Source of the DNA: Flavobacterium ammoniigenes | Lineage (GTDB): Bacteria > Bacteroidota > Bacteroidia > Flavobacteriales > Flavobacteriaceae | DNA length: 64,000 nucleotides | Reading direction: 5' to 3' | Assembly: GCF_020886055.1 (NCBI RefSeq) | Contig: NZ_AP025184.1 | Span: 1,922,001 to 1,986,000, forward strand | Part shown: positions 52,184 through 61,107 of the stretch, in pieces | Layout: each line of letters opens with the position of its first letter | Numbering within the stretch: position 1 is the stretch's first letter | The notes under the pieces: model-generated | The model's database searches: none | What the model was told of the DNA's origin: nothing | What the model saw: the letters and a program-made list of their open reading frames with translations, nothing else | Program-made: the position numbers and the translations under genes

Positions 52184-52480
52184 ATGTTTGTTCGAATCGT
52201 TAAGTTGAGTTTTCACCCAGAAAATATTCCGGTATTTCTTGAAAATTTTGAATTGGTTAAAAATCAAATACGAAATTTCCCCGGAAATCGTTTATTAGAA
52301 TTGTATCAAGACAAAACAAATTCTTCCATTTTCTTTACCTACAGTTATTGGGAAAGCGAAGAAGATTTGGAAAACTATAGAAAATCAAAATTATTCAATG
52401 AGGTTTGGGATTTTACGAAGAAACTATTCAATGATAAACCCGAAGCTTGGAGCGTTGACAAATTAGACCGTTTAGTGTAA
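52184..52480 (+). CDS. ABM-fold (antibiotic biosynthesis monooxygenase-like) protein
   Basis: A 98-aa single-domain dimeric alpha/beta-barrel protein: FVRIVKLSFHPENIPVFLEN at the start, then SSIFFTYSYWESEEDLENYR and a Trp-containing end. Members act as quinol monooxygenases, haem-degrading or stress enzymes; which applies here is not visible. It lies 7 bp after the DUF62 gene and 11 bp before gldF, so it belongs to the same transcript. Confidence 0.85.
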   Translation: MFVRIVKLSFHPENIPVFLENFELVKNQIRNFPGNRLLELYQDKTNSSIFFTYSYWESEEDLENYRKSKLFNEVWDFTKKLFNDKPEAWSVDKLDRLV

Positions 52481-52491
52481 AACAAAAACAG

Positions 52492-53220
52492 ATGAAATCA
52501 ATCGTATTACGTGAAATAAAATCATTCTTTGGTTCGCCAATTGGGTATTTGGTGATTGCCATTTTCCTTATTTTGAACGGACTCTTTCTTTGGGTGTTTG
52601 AAGGAGATTATAATATATTAAATTCGGGTTTTGCTGATTTGACTCCTTTTTTCACCTTGTCACCTTGGATTCTCGTTTTCTTAATTCCTGCGGTTACCAT
52701 GCGTAGTTTTTCGGATGAAAAAAAACAGGGTACTTTGGAATTGTTATTAACCAAACCTTTAAGTGTTTGGGAGATTGTAAATGGGAAATTTTTGGGGGCA
52801 GTACTTTTGATTTGCATCGCAATTATACCCACATTTATCTATGTAGCGGCCATTTCTTGTTTTGGAATGCCTGAAGGAAATATTGATATGGGAAGTACCT
52901 TGGGTTCCTATTTTGGCTTAGTTTTCTTGGTTGGCGCATATGCCGCAATTGGACTATTTACCTCGACACTTTCAGACAACCAAATTGTTGCATTCATCAT
53001 TGCGGTATTTCTATGCTTTTTGTTCTATTTTGGTTTTGAAGCATTGGCTACTGTTTTACCCACTTTTTCAAATACAATTGCCTACTTAGGCATGCAAGAC
53101 CATTTTAAAAGTATGAGCCGTGGTGTTTTGGACACTCGCGACATTCTCTATTTCAGTAGTATTATTATAGTGTTTCTTTCCTTGACGGTTAACCAATTAA
53201 AATCATTTCAATCGCAATGA
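52492..53220 (+). CDS. gldF: Gliding motility ABC transporter permease GldF
   Basis: A 242-aa membrane protein with six hydrophobic segments, of the ABC-2 permease type. It opens SIVLREIKSFFGSPIGYLVI and has VTMRSFSDEKKQGTLELLLT, the conserved cytoplasmic loop. GldF works with GldG and the ATPase GldA, which is not in this window; together they are required for normal gliding in Flavobacterium johnsoniae. The stop overlaps the gldG start (ATGA). Confidence 0.95.
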   Translation: MKSIVLREIKSFFGSPIGYLVIAIFLILNGLFLWVFEGDYNILNSGFADLTPFFTLSPWILVFLIPAVTMRSFSDEKKQGTLELLLTKPLSVWEIVNGKFLGAVLLICIAIIPTFIYVAAISCFGMPEGNIDMGSTLGSYFGLVFLVGAYAAIGLFTSTLSDNQIVAFIIAVFLCFLFYFGFEALATVLPTFSNTIAYLGMQDHFKSMSRGVLDTRDILYFSSIIIVFLSLTVNQLKSFQSQ

Positions 53221-54902
53221 ATACTGTAATTAAAAATAGGCTAAAATCAGTTGGAATTACACTATTCCTTCTATTGGTTATAAACACCATTGGTAGTTTC
53301 TTTTTCTATCGATTGGATTTGACCAAAGACAAAAGATACACCTTGTCTTCAACGTCATTAAACATTATTGAACAAGTTAAAAACCCATTGTATATCAAAG
53401 TATATATGCAAGGTGAATTACCTTCTGAATTCAAACGACTCCAATTGGAAACCCGTCAAATGCTAGAAGAATTTCAAGGATATAATTCTAATATTGTTTT
53501 CGAATTCATAGATCCTTTGGAAGATGAAGCTACAAGCATGGATAACATCAAAGAATTGTACCGCAAAGGCCTTACTCCTATCAATATTTCTGTAGATGAC
53601 AAAGGAAAACAATCGCAAGCTATGGTTTTTCCTTGGGCTATTGCTGTCTACGATAATAAAGAAGTTAATATTCCTCTTTTGAAAAATATCATGGGGGCTT
53701 CGACTACAGATAAGATTATTGGATCCGTGCAACATTTGGAATATTCTACAGCTGATGCGTTGTATAAAATTACGAACTACAAGCAGAAAAAAATTGCAAT
53801 TATTAAAGGAAATGGTGAATTGCACGAAGCGTATATTGCCAAATTTTTATTGCAAACCAAAGAGAGCTACCACATTGGTCCGTTTACTTTGGATTCTGTT
53901 GCCAAACAACCTTTAAATTCTTTAACCGAATTAAAAAAATACGATTTAGCCATTATAGCCAAACCCACTGAAGCTTTTTCTGAAAATGAAAAACAAGTAC
54001 TGGATCAATATATTGTAAATGGAGGAAAAACGATTTGGTTAATCGATCAGGTAGTGGCAGAAATGGATAGTTTATACAGTCCTACTGGCAGTGCTTTAGC
54101 GTTTCCAAGAGATTTAAACTTAAATGATTTTTTCTTTAAATACGGTGTCCGAATTTATCCTGATTTAGTCAAAGACGAACAAGGAAGTCCAATAAAACTA
54201 GCTACTGGAGAACAAGGGAATGCCACTCAATATCAAGAATTCAATTGGAAATTTGCACCACAGGTCTATTCGCAAAGTAATCACCCCATTGTAAAAAACT
54301 TAGGCGGTATCAAATTTGATTTTGCCAATGCGATTGACACCCTTAAAAACGGTATCAAGAAAACCGTTTTATTGCAATCCTCTCCCTATTCGAAACGAAT
54401 AGGAACGCCTACCGAAATCAATTTGAATAGCGTTAACGAAGAAACTAGCCCAGCTGATTATTTGAACAAAGGCCATATTCCGTTAGCGGTTTTGTTAGAA
54501 GGAAAATTCCATTCCATGTTCGAAAACCGTATTTTGGCTTTTGACCAAAATAATTTTCAAGCCAAAGGAAAATCGAGTAAAATGATTGTTATTTCGGATG
54601 GTGATATCATTAAAAATCAATTGGATAAAAATGGAATACCTGTAGAATTAGGTTACGATCAACGCTCCGGTAATTTGTATGACAACAAGGATTTATTAAT
54701 GAATTGTGTCAATTATTTATTGGATGATACCGGACTTATTAACATTCGCTCCAAAGATTTAGATTTGCCTTTATTAGACAAAGAAAAAGTATATGAAAAC
54801 TATACTAATATACAATTACTAACTATCGGGCTTCCAATAGCTATTTTAGGTGTTTTTGGCTTTCTGTTTTCTTTCCTAAGAAAAAGAAAATACAGCCGAT
54901 AG
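53217..54902 (+). CDS. gldG: Gliding motility ABC transporter component GldG
   Basis: A 561-aa protein with a membrane anchor near residues 13-32 and a second one near the C-terminus (about residues 535-553). The large external region belongs to the GldG/ABC-type auxiliary family (FFYRLDLTKDKRYTLSSTSL near the N-terminus, and YDLAIIAKPTEAFSENEKQV). It overlaps gldF by 4 nt, so the two are translationally coupled. The gene order gldF-gldG-dnaN is, as I recall, kept in many flavobacteria. Confidence 0.95.
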   Translation: MNTVIKNRLKSVGITLFLLLVINTIGSFFFYRLDLTKDKRYTLSSTSLNIIEQVKNPLYIKVYMQGELPSEFKRLQLETRQMLEEFQGYNSNIVFEFIDPLEDEATSMDNIKELYRKGLTPINISVDDKGKQSQAMVFPWAIAVYDNKEVNIPLLKNIMGASTTDKIIGSVQHLEYSTADALYKITNYKQKKIAIIKGNGELHEAYIAKFLLQTKESYHIGPFTLDSVAKQPLNSLTELKKYDLAIIAKPTEAFSENEKQVLDQYIVNGGKTIWLIDQVVAEMDSLYSPTGSALAFPRDLNLNDFFFKYGVRIYPDLVKDEQGSPIKLATGEQGNATQYQEFNWKFAPQVYSQSNHPIVKNLGGIKFDFANAIDTLKNGIKKTVLLQSSPYSKRIGTPTEINLNSVNEETSPADYLNKGHIPLAVLLEGKFHSMFENRILAFDQNNFQAKGKSSKMIVISDGDIIKNQLDKNGIPVELGYDQRSGNLYDNKDLLMNCVNYLLDDTGLINIRSKDLDLPLLDKEKVYENYTNIQLLTIGLPIAILGVFGFLFSFLRKRKYSR

Positions 54903-54941
54903 ATGTTAATAAAAATTTTTCCATACTAAACTAGTTTACGA

Positions 54942-54949
54942 TATATTTG
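54942..54949 (+). promoter_or_regulatory. -7 box of dnaN
   Basis: TATATTTG, 38 bp upstream of the dnaN ATG. It indicates that dnaN is transcribed independently of gldFG. Confidence 0.6.
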
Positions 54950-54986
54950 TAAAAAAGTATATCCCAAAAAATATAAAATATAACAG

Positions 54987-56105
54987 ATGAAATTTATAGT
55001 ATCGAGTTCGTACTTATTAAAACAATTACAAGTGCTAGGAAGCGTTATCAATAGCAATAATACTTTACCTATTTTAGATAATTTCCTATTTGAATTGAAC
55101 AACAATCTTTTGACAGTTTCTGCTTCTGATTTAGAGACTACGATGTCTGCTACTTTGGATATTGATTCTACCAGCCAAGGAAGTGTTGCAGTTCCTGCCA
55201 AATTGCTTTTAGAAATACTTAAAACTTTCCCTGAACAACCCCTGACTTTCACTGTTGAAGAAAACAGTACAATCGAAATTAGCTCTAATTCTGGAAAATA
55301 TGCCTTGGCATATGCTCCGGGTGAAGAATTTCCTAAATCGGTAAACTTAGACGAACCTTCAGTAACTTTAGTTCCTGCAGATGTGTTGGCAACAGCAATC
55401 AGTAAAACTATTTTTGCTGCTGGAAATGATGATTTACGTCCAGTAATGTCAGGCGTATTCTTTCAGTTTTCTCCACAAGGATTGACATTTGTTGCAACAG
55501 ATGCTCATAAATTAGTAAAATATGCTCGCACCGATGTAACGGCTTCTCAAGTAGCTGATTTCATTATGCCGAAAAAACCATTGAATATTTTAAAAAGTAT
55601 TTTAGGTGCTTCGGATGCAGAAGTGAAAATTGAATACAACGATTCTAATGCGACTTTCTCATTTGACAATTATTTGTTGATGTGTCGTTTAATCGATGGA
55701 AAATATCCAAACTACGAAGCGGTAATTCCTAAGGAAAATCCAAACAAATTAATGATTGACCGATCTCAATTTTTGAGTTCTGTGCGTCGTGTGGCTATTT
55801 TCTCTAATAAAACTACTCACCAAATTCGTTTGAAAATTGCAGGTGCTGAATTGAATATTTCTGCTGAAGATATTGATTACTCAAACAAAGCCGAAGAAAG
55901 ATTGACTTGTGATTATCAAGGAGACGATATGCAAATAGGGTTCAACTCACGTTTCTTAACTGAAATGTTAACTAACCTACAATCCGATATGATCATGTTA
56001 GAAATGTCATTACCCAACCGCGCCGGAATCCTTACACCTGTTGATGGTTTAGAAGAAGGAGAAACCGTAACGATGTTAGTTATGCCAGTTATGTTGAACG
56101 CCTAA
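54987..56105 (+). CDS. dnaN: DNA polymerase III subunit beta (sliding clamp)
   Basis: A 372-aa clamp of normal length with three repeated domains. Recognisable parts are PILDNFLFELNNNLLTVSAS in the first domain, DDLRPVMSGVFF in the second, and the C-terminal VMPVMLNA (the MPM-type end seen in beta clamps). It encircles DNA and tethers polymerase III. It is not next to dnaA here, which is normal for this group. It ends at a bidirectional terminator. Confidence 0.97.
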   Translation: MKFIVSSSYLLKQLQVLGSVINSNNTLPILDNFLFELNNNLLTVSASDLETTMSATLDIDSTSQGSVAVPAKLLLEILKTFPEQPLTFTVEENSTIEISSNSGKYALAYAPGEEFPKSVNLDEPSVTLVPADVLATAISKTIFAAGNDDLRPVMSGVFFQFSPQGLTFVATDAHKLVKYARTDVTASQVADFIMPKKPLNILKSILGASDAEVKIEYNDSNATFSFDNYLLMCRLIDGKYPNYEAVIPKENPNKLMIDRSQFLSSVRRVAIFSNKTTHQIRLKIAGAELNISAEDIDYSNKAEERLTCDYQGDDMQIGFNSRFLTEMLTNLQSDMIMLEMSLPNRAGILTPVDGLEEGETVTMLVMPVMLNA

Positions 56106-56126
56106 TTCAACTCATTTAAATAAAAT

Positions 56127-56160
56127 AAAAAACCGCTATTCAATTGGATAGCGGTTTTTT
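56127..56160. terminator. Bidirectional terminator
   Basis: A 13-bp stem AAAAAACCGCTAT with ATAGCGGTTTTTT, loop of 8 nt, between the convergent dnaN and universal stress genes. Confidence 0.92.
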
Positions 56161-56172
56161 TATTTTTAGAAT

Positions 56173-57009
56173 CTATTCCTTTATTGGAATTGATAAAATT
56201 GGAATCTCAAAATCAGTGGCTAACTTTTTAGTTAAACTGGTATGAAAGAGTCCTTCAAAAAAACCTCTTTTATAGGGCAACATAATTAAAACATCTACTT
56301 CTTTATACATAATAAAATTAGTGATAATGGCTTGAACATCATCATCTTCAATAGTATAAAAGTCGATTGGTTCTGATTTGAATTCTTCTTTCCATTCGGC
56401 AATCGTAGCATTAGTAATATCTGAGTTGGAGGTTTTAACATACAAACATTTTACTTTTGCTTTTGCCTTATGTGCCAATTGTAATACGATTTGCAATGCC
56501 TTTTTATCTTTTGATCTAAATCGAGTAGTGAAACCAATGGTGTGTATTTTTTGAAATGGCGCATTAGAAGGAATACAATAAACCGGTATACCTGCATCTG
56601 TTATGATCGAACTCGCATTGGTACCCATAAAAAAACTTTCCCAACCAGTCGCTCCTGAAGTACCCATAACCAAATAATCAATCGCGTCATCTTTAATTGA
56701 TTCTTTGATGGCTGAAACCAAATCCCCATCTTTCAATCGGTGAGACATTTTAATTTTGTCGAGATGATGTACTTCGGCAATTGCTCGCAACTTTGGAATT
56801 TCGTTCTTAAACATTTCAAATTCACTTAATTCCACCGAATCATAAATTGCGGCATAATTCTCCGGAAAAAATTGATTGTCGTAAATAGGCAATTCAAAAG
56901 AATGCAACAAAATTAATTCGCCATGAACCATTTTGGCGAATTCTAATGCATGAACAAACGCATTATTGGCAACTTCAGAAAAATCAGTAGGAAATAGAAT
57001 CTTTTTCAT
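56173..57009 (-). CDS. Universal stress protein, two-domain
   Basis: A 278-aa protein with two UspA-like domains. The first starts KKILFPTDFSEVANNAFVHA and carries VMGTSGATGWESFFMGTNAS, the G-x2-G-x9-G(S/N)-type ATP-binding motif; the second is less conserved (TIGFTTRFRSKDKKA..., VLIMLPYKRG). A TTG at 57027 is an alternative; the ATG at 57009 is preferred as the predicted transcription start follows the TAATTTTG box at 57038-57045. Confidence 0.9.
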   Translation of the reverse strand: MKKILFPTDFSEVANNAFVHALEFAKMVHGELILLHSFELPIYDNQFFPENYAAIYDSVELSEFEMFKNEIPKLRAIAEVHHLDKIKMSHRLKDGDLVSAIKESIKDDAIDYLVMGTSGATGWESFFMGTNASSIITDAGIPVYCIPSNAPFQKIHTIGFTTRFRSKDKKALQIVLQLAHKAKAKVKCLYVKTSNSDITNATIAEWKEEFKSEPIDFYTIEDDDVQAIITNFIMYKEVDVLIMLPYKRGFFEGLFHTSLTKKLATDFEIPILSIPIKE

Positions 57010-57037
57010 AAATAAAGTGTTTATCAATTTATTTTAT

Positions 57038-57045
57038 CAAAATTA
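57038..57045 (-). promoter_or_regulatory. -7 box of the universal stress gene
   Basis: TAATTTTG on the minus strand, 29 bp upstream of the ATG at 57009. Confidence 0.5.
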
Positions 57046-57150
57046 GTTACAACAATTTTGATATAAAATGATAATTATCAGTAATTTACAATTATTATAG
57101 TTGTCTTACACCTTCCAAAATAATACCCAAATTTACCCAGAGAGTTTTAT

Positions 57151-57158
57151 TATCTTTG
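57151..57158 (+). promoter_or_regulatory. -7 box of mnmE
   Basis: TATCTTTG, 19 bp upstream of the mnmE ATG at 57177; an exact TAnnTTTG match. Confidence 0.6.
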
Positions 57159-57176
57159 TGACTTAGAATAATCAAA

Positions 57177-58577
57177 ATGATGTACACCGATTCCATCGTA
57201 GCCTTAGCAACACCCTCGGGGGCTGGAGCAATTTCAATAATTAGAGTTTCTGGACCAGACGCCATCGAAATAGGCGCCAGTGTTTTTAAATCAATCAAAA
57301 ACAAGGATTTAAAACAACAGAAAACACACACCTTACATTTGGGGCATATTATTGATGAAGGAAAAACTTTAGATGAAGTTTTGATTTCTATTTTTAAAGG
57401 CCCTAATTCCTACACAGGTGAAAACACCATCGAAATTTCCTGTCATGGTTCTACTTACATTCAACAACAAATAATCCAATTATTACTGCGTAAAGGTTGT
57501 CGCATGGCCGATGCCGGTGAATTTACCTTACGCGCTTTTTTAAACGGTAAATTAGATTTGTCACAAGCCGAAGCAGTTGCTGATTTGATTTCGTCAGACA
57601 ACGAAGCCTCACACCAAATTGCGATGCAACAAATGCGTGGCGGATTCTCTAACGAAATTGCCAGACTGCGAGAAGAACTATTAAATTTTGCTTCTTTAAT
57701 CGAATTGGAATTAGACTTTGCGGAAGAGGATGTTGAATTTGCTGATCGAACACAATTTCATGAATTACTCAACCGTATCGAATTTGTTCTGAAAAGATTG
57801 ATTGATTCTTTTGCTGTAGGAAATGTTATTAAAAACGGAATTCCTGTGGCTATCGTGGGCGAACCCAACGTGGGCAAATCGACTTTATTAAATGCTTTAT
57901 TGAATGAAGAACGTGCCATAGTTTCAGACATTGCTGGAACAACAAGAGATACCATCGAGGACGAATTAGTCATTGGAGGTATTGGTTTCCGATTTATTGA
58001 TACGGCTGGAATTCGCGAAACTAAAGACGTAGTAGAAAGTATTGGAATTCAAAAAACTTTCGAGAAAATTGAACAAGCCCAAGTCGTACTTTATTTGTTT
58101 GAAAGTTTAAAGTTTAAAGTTTCAGGTTCTGAATATGTTACTGAAATTGAAAAAGTTAAAAACAAATATCCGCTTAAACCTGTAGTAATTGTAATCAACA
58201 AATCGGATCTAATTTCGAGTGAAGAAACAGAAAGTCTTATTGTACAACTTGAAACTTTAAACCTGAAACAAATTTTAATCTCAGCCAAACAAAAAACGGG
58301 CATTGATGAACTTAAAAACACTTTACTTTCTTTTGTAAATACAGGAGCTTTACGAAATAATGAAACTATTGTAACCAACACGCGTCATTATGATTCGTTA
58401 CTGAAAGCATTGGACGAAATTCAAAAAGTTAAATTTGGATTGGAATCCAATCTATCCAGCGATTTAATGGCATTGGATATTAAAGAAGCCTTGTACCATT
58501 TCGGCTTAATTACTGGTCAAGTAACAAACGATGAATTGCTTGGAAACATTTTTGCTAATTTTTGTATCGGAAAATAA
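57177..58577 (+). CDS. mnmE: tRNA modification GTPase MnmE (TrmE)
   Basis: A 466-aa protein of normal length. With MnmG it makes the cmnm5 modification of U34 in several tRNAs. The N-terminal folate-binding domain has VALATPSGAGAISIIRVSG; the embedded G domain (about residues 220-375) has GEPNVGKSTLLNAL, DIAGTTRDT, DTAGIRET and NKSD; the catalytic C-terminal motif is FCIGK, with the Cys near the end. The start could equally be the second ATG (57180). It is followed after 14 bp by the DUF4339 gene. Confidence 0.97.
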   Translation: MMYTDSIVALATPSGAGAISIIRVSGPDAIEIGASVFKSIKNKDLKQQKTHTLHLGHIIDEGKTLDEVLISIFKGPNSYTGENTIEISCHGSTYIQQQIIQLLLRKGCRMADAGEFTLRAFLNGKLDLSQAEAVADLISSDNEASHQIAMQQMRGGFSNEIARLREELLNFASLIELELDFAEEDVEFADRTQFHELLNRIEFVLKRLIDSFAVGNVIKNGIPVAIVGEPNVGKSTLLNALLNEERAIVSDIAGTTRDTIEDELVIGGIGFRFIDTAGIRETKDVVESIGIQKTFEKIEQAQVVLYLFESLKFKVSGSEYVTEIEKVKNKYPLKPVVIVINKSDLISSEETESLIVQLETLNLKQILISAKQKTGIDELKNTLLSFVNTGALRNNETIVTNTRHYDSLLKALDEIQKVKFGLESNLSSDLMALDIKEALYHFGLITGQVTNDELLGNIFANFCIGK

Positions 58578-58591
58578 AACTACAACAGTCT

Positions 58592-59302
58592 ATGAAAAAA
58601 TATTTTTTACATAACGGAACCGAAAGCTCAGGTCCTTTTAGCTTTGACGAATTACGAGCGATGAAAATTACTAAAACCACACCCGTTTGGTTTGAGGGAA
58701 TGGAAAAGTGGAAATATGCAGGAGATGTAGAAGAACTGTACGAATTAGTTGCAGTTACTCCTCCTCCATTTCAAGTAGAAGAAACTGTGGTGCCACAAGC
58801 GCCAAAAACAACTAGCAATGCTGCTTTTTTAGGGCTTTCAAAAAATACTTTTATTATAGTAATTGTACTAATTGTAGTAGGTTCAACTATTGCGATTAAT
58901 ATTGTTCAAAATATTCGTAGTGAAGAATTAGAAGCTAAAAACAAAAAAACAGAATTAGAAAACAGACAGTTTTTATTACAGCAAAAAGAAATTGAAGCTC
59001 AAAAAAAATTAATTGAAGAGCAAGAAAAAGCGGAAGCTGAACGAACAGCCCGAGAAAAAAAACAAACGATAATCGATCGCATAGCAGCTATAGAAAACGA
59101 AATGGCAGTTACCAAAGATAATTTAGACACTGCTAAAGAAAAATTGGCCAAAGCAACCGACTTCAAAGTATTGCGAACTTCAACAGAAAAAAGCGAAGAA
59201 CTTAAAAAAATCAAACAAGAAATCGTTGATTTTGAACAAGAATTGGAAGACCTAGAATTAGAACAAAACCGATTAAATCTAGAATTAGATAAAATCAAAT
59301 AA
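58592..59302 (+). CDS. GYF_2 (DUF4339) membrane protein with coiled coil
   Basis: A 236-aa protein. Residues 1-55 form a GYF_2/DUF4339 domain (YFLHNGTESSGPFSFDELRA, then TPVWFEGMEKWKYAGDV), a peptide-binding fold common in Bacteroidota. One membrane segment follows (about residues 88-105, IIVIVLIVVGSTIAIN). The rest is a long charged coiled coil rich in Glu, Lys and Gln. The TTG at 58562 would overlap mnmE; the ATG at 58592 is preferred. Probably a membrane adaptor; function unknown. Confidence 0.85.
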   Translation: MKKYFLHNGTESSGPFSFDELRAMKITKTTPVWFEGMEKWKYAGDVEELYELVAVTPPPFQVEETVVPQAPKTTSNAAFLGLSKNTFIIVIVLIVVGSTIAINIVQNIRSEELEAKNKKTELENRQFLLQQKEIEAQKKLIEEQEKAEAERTAREKKQTIIDRIAAIENEMAVTKDNLDTAKEKLAKATDFKVLRTSTEKSEELKKIKQEIVDFEQELEDLELEQNRLNLELDKIK

Positions 59303-59304
59303 TG

Positions 59305-59691
59305 CTACAACTCAAAATAGTCGCCGTCTACGTACATCCACTCGCCATTTTCTTCTACAAAACGGGAATGTTCATGATGTACTTGTAACTCTTTATTTGG
59401 GTTGAAATAGAAAGCTTTGAATTCAACCGTATTTGAAGTAACACGAATTATTTCAAGGCGTTGCCATTGATTACTGGTTGCCCAATACAAAATTTCATTC
59501 TTGGAATGAGTAGTTCTTGTACTGGAATGCGTTGTTGCAATCAAATAATCTGCATTGTGAGTGGCATAGGCAGAATAGCGTGATCGCATCAGTACTTCTG
59601 CAGTAACTGCTTTTTGATTGCCCACGAGTATTGGCTCACAACATTGTGTAAAAGGAAAAGCCGACCCACAAAAACAACTTTGAGTCACCAT
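59305..59691 (-). CDS. YchJ-family (SEC-C-like) protein
   Basis: A 128-aa protein beginning CFCGSAFPFTQCCEPIL, a four-cysteine SEC-C-type zinc motif, followed by the YchJ core (AEVLMRSRYSAYATHNADYL, and a C-terminal VEENGEWMYVDGDYFEL). UPF0225/YchJ proteins are widespread but uncharacterised. Its ATG directly follows the stop of the upstream gene (TAAATG), so it is the last gene of a four-gene minus-strand operon. Confidence 0.88.
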   Translation of the reverse strand: MVTQSCFCGSAFPFTQCCEPILVGNQKAVTAEVLMRSRYSAYATHNADYLIATTHSSTRTTHSKNEILYWATSNQWQRLEIIRVTSNTVEFKAFYFNPNKELQVHHEHSRFVEENGEWMYVDGDYFEL

Positions 59692-59913
59692 TTAATTTAA
59701 CTCGTTAATTTTTTGATGCAATTGATTTAAGAGTACTTGATAACGACTTATTTCAATTAAGTCGGCATCATCGTCTGAAAAATCAAGAAAATCGTCCAGT
59801 TGCTGGCTTATTTCCACCAATTTATTGTTGGCTTCTTTTCCGTTTTTAGCGGCAATTAAATCGATTATTTTTTGTACTTCTTGTTGTAATAAATTGAAAT
59901 CGTTATTTTCCAT
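59692..59913 (-). CDS. Small helical acidic protein
   Basis: A 73-aa protein: MENNDFNLLQQEVQKIIDLI, then an acidic middle (DDFLDFSDDDADLIE) and a helical end. No family is recognised. The ATG at 59913 is chosen: a longer frame from TTG at 59967 would overlap the preceding 51-aa gene by 47 nt, whereas 59913 lies 7 bp after that gene's stop. Third gene of the operon. Confidence 0.65.
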   Translation of the reverse strand: MENNDFNLLQQEVQKIIDLIAAKNGKEANNKLVEISQQLDDFLDFSDDDADLIEISRYQVLLNQLHQKINELN

Positions 59914-59920
59914 AAGGTCA

Positions 59921-60076
59921 TTAATTAGTGGTGTCTTCGGGCTTATTGGTATTGAATTGCTTGACAATTTGCTTCAACTTTTCTTTCCGAGCCATAGCCG
60001 CTTTTTTGGCTTTGTCTTGCTCTTTGTGCAATTTGTCGTTATGCTTTTTGATATTTCGTTCGTTATTTCTACCCAT
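59921..60076 (-). CDS. 51-residue strongly basic protein
   Basis: An ATG-to-TAA frame of 51 residues: MGRNNERNIKKHNDKLHKEQ, then DKAKKAAMARKEKLKQIVKQ and a short tail. It is about one third Lys/Arg, with an uninterrupted amphipathic helix, which suggests a nucleic-acid or ribosome contact. It fits tightly between the 60084 gene (7 bp) and the 59692 gene (7 bp), so it is very likely translated in the operon. Function unknown. Confidence 0.7.
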   Translation of the reverse strand: MGRNNERNIKKHNDKLHKEQDKAKKAAMARKEKLKQIVKQFNTNKPEDTTN

Positions 60077-60083
60077 AATTGAT

Positions 60084-60629
60084 TTAGCGTTGTTCGCTTT
60101 TTATTTCTTCCAAAGACTTATTAGTATAAATAAGTCCATTTATAATTTTCATTCGCAAGTTATCCAAATCATCGTACTCAAAATACTTTGCCCAAGAAGT
60201 CAATTCAAATAAATTGCGCACTTGTTTGATCCGCTTAGCGGTTTCAAAACTTGTTCGAAGTACTGCTTTTTGATCGTAAGATGGATTGTTTTTATGTTGG
60301 TATTGTACCGTTTTAGTGTCAAAATTAGCTTCCAAATAATACAATTTATCCTCTGCGTTATCTGGATAAAAACTAGTCCATAGTGCAAAACCCAATTTTT
60401 GTTTTGACAACGATGTTTCTTGCATAGGTTCTAAACGCCATTTACTATTAGCCAATCTTCCCCAGTGATTGGACAATCTGTACATTCCCTCTTTGGTATA
60501 ATAATAAGAACTACCTGCCTTACTTGCATATTGAACCTCTAGACCATCGATAGCATCAAGTGGTACTTCATGAAATACACAGAATGTATTCTTGAATGAA
60601 TTTGGGCTTGGACGAAAGGATTGTTTCAT
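60084..60629 (-). CDS. Conserved hypothetical protein
   Basis: A 181-aa protein, no signal peptide, unrecognised family. Its first part (FCVFHEVPLDAIDGLEVQYA, YRLSNHWGRLANSKWRLEP) looks beta-rich; the C-terminal third is helical (TSWAKYFEYDDLDNLRMKII). It is the first gene of the four-gene operon ending at 59305. The ATG at 60629 lies only 5 bp beyond a TACTTTTG -7 box (60634-60641), implying a leaderless or almost leaderless message. Confidence 0.7.
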   Translation of the reverse strand: MKQSFRPSPNSFKNTFCVFHEVPLDAIDGLEVQYASKAGSSYYYTKEGMYRLSNHWGRLANSKWRLEPMQETSLSKQKLGFALWTSFYPDNAEDKLYYLEANFDTKTVQYQHKNNPSYDQKAVLRTSFETAKRIKQVRNLFELTSWAKYFEYDDLDNLRMKIINGLIYTNKSLEEIKSEQR

Positions 60630-60633
60630 GTCA

Positions 60634-60641
60634 CAAAAGTA
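60634..60641 (-). promoter_or_regulatory. -7 box of the 60629 operon
   Basis: TACTTTTG on the minus strand; the expected transcription start falls at or next to the ATG at 60629. Confidence 0.5.
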
Positions 60642-60681
60642 AGTAGAATCTGCTTTTCAGCCTAACCAAACAATAATTGAT

Positions 60682-60689
60682 TAAGTTTG
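60682..60689 (+). promoter_or_regulatory. -7 box of the 60718 gene
   Basis: TAAGTTTG, 29 bp upstream of the ATG. Confidence 0.5.
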
Positions 60690-60717
60690 CAGTCTAATAA
60701 TTAAAAAATACAAGATT

Positions 60718-60963
60718 ATGTCAAAATCTTCACACGATAAAATGCTTCAAAAGGGAGTTTTTACAGGAAAAATGGAACAGGATGAAAATGGTAACTTTTT
60801 TTGTGGAGACTACTTATTGGATTATAAATTAGCTTCTACCCATCATGCCATTGGCGATTGGATTACCATTAAATCCATAATAGAAAATCCAAGTGATATT
60901 AGTTATGACAAATATCCTAAAAAATCAAAAAACTTTGACAAAGCCAATTACAAAGAAGAATAA
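60718..60963 (+). CDS. Hypothetical small protein
   Basis: An 81-aa soluble protein, no signal peptide. It contains GVFTGKMEQDENGNFFCGDY and ASTHHAIGDWITIKSII, with a single Cys and adjacent His pair, and a Lys-rich end. No family recognised. It is divergent from the 60629 operon and has its own -7 box. Confidence 0.62.
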   Translation: MSKSSHDKMLQKGVFTGKMEQDENGNFFCGDYLLDYKLASTHHAIGDWITIKSIIENPSDISYDKYPKKSKNFDKANYKEE

Positions 60964-61029
60964 CAATTACTATACTTCCTAAAATTTAAGAATATTCTTT
61001 GGTCCAAACCAAAAACTTAAAAAAAAGTG

Positions 61030-61037
61030 TACCTTTG
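61030..61037 (+). promoter_or_regulatory. -7 box of the 61108 gene
   Basis: TACCTTTG, 71 bp upstream of the ATG; an exact consensus match. Confidence 0.5.
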
Positions 61038-61107
61038 CAAAAAATTTGTCGATTTGGAACAATAATCCATTACAAACAAACAAAAAGACAAATAGTTATC
61101 TTTATTT

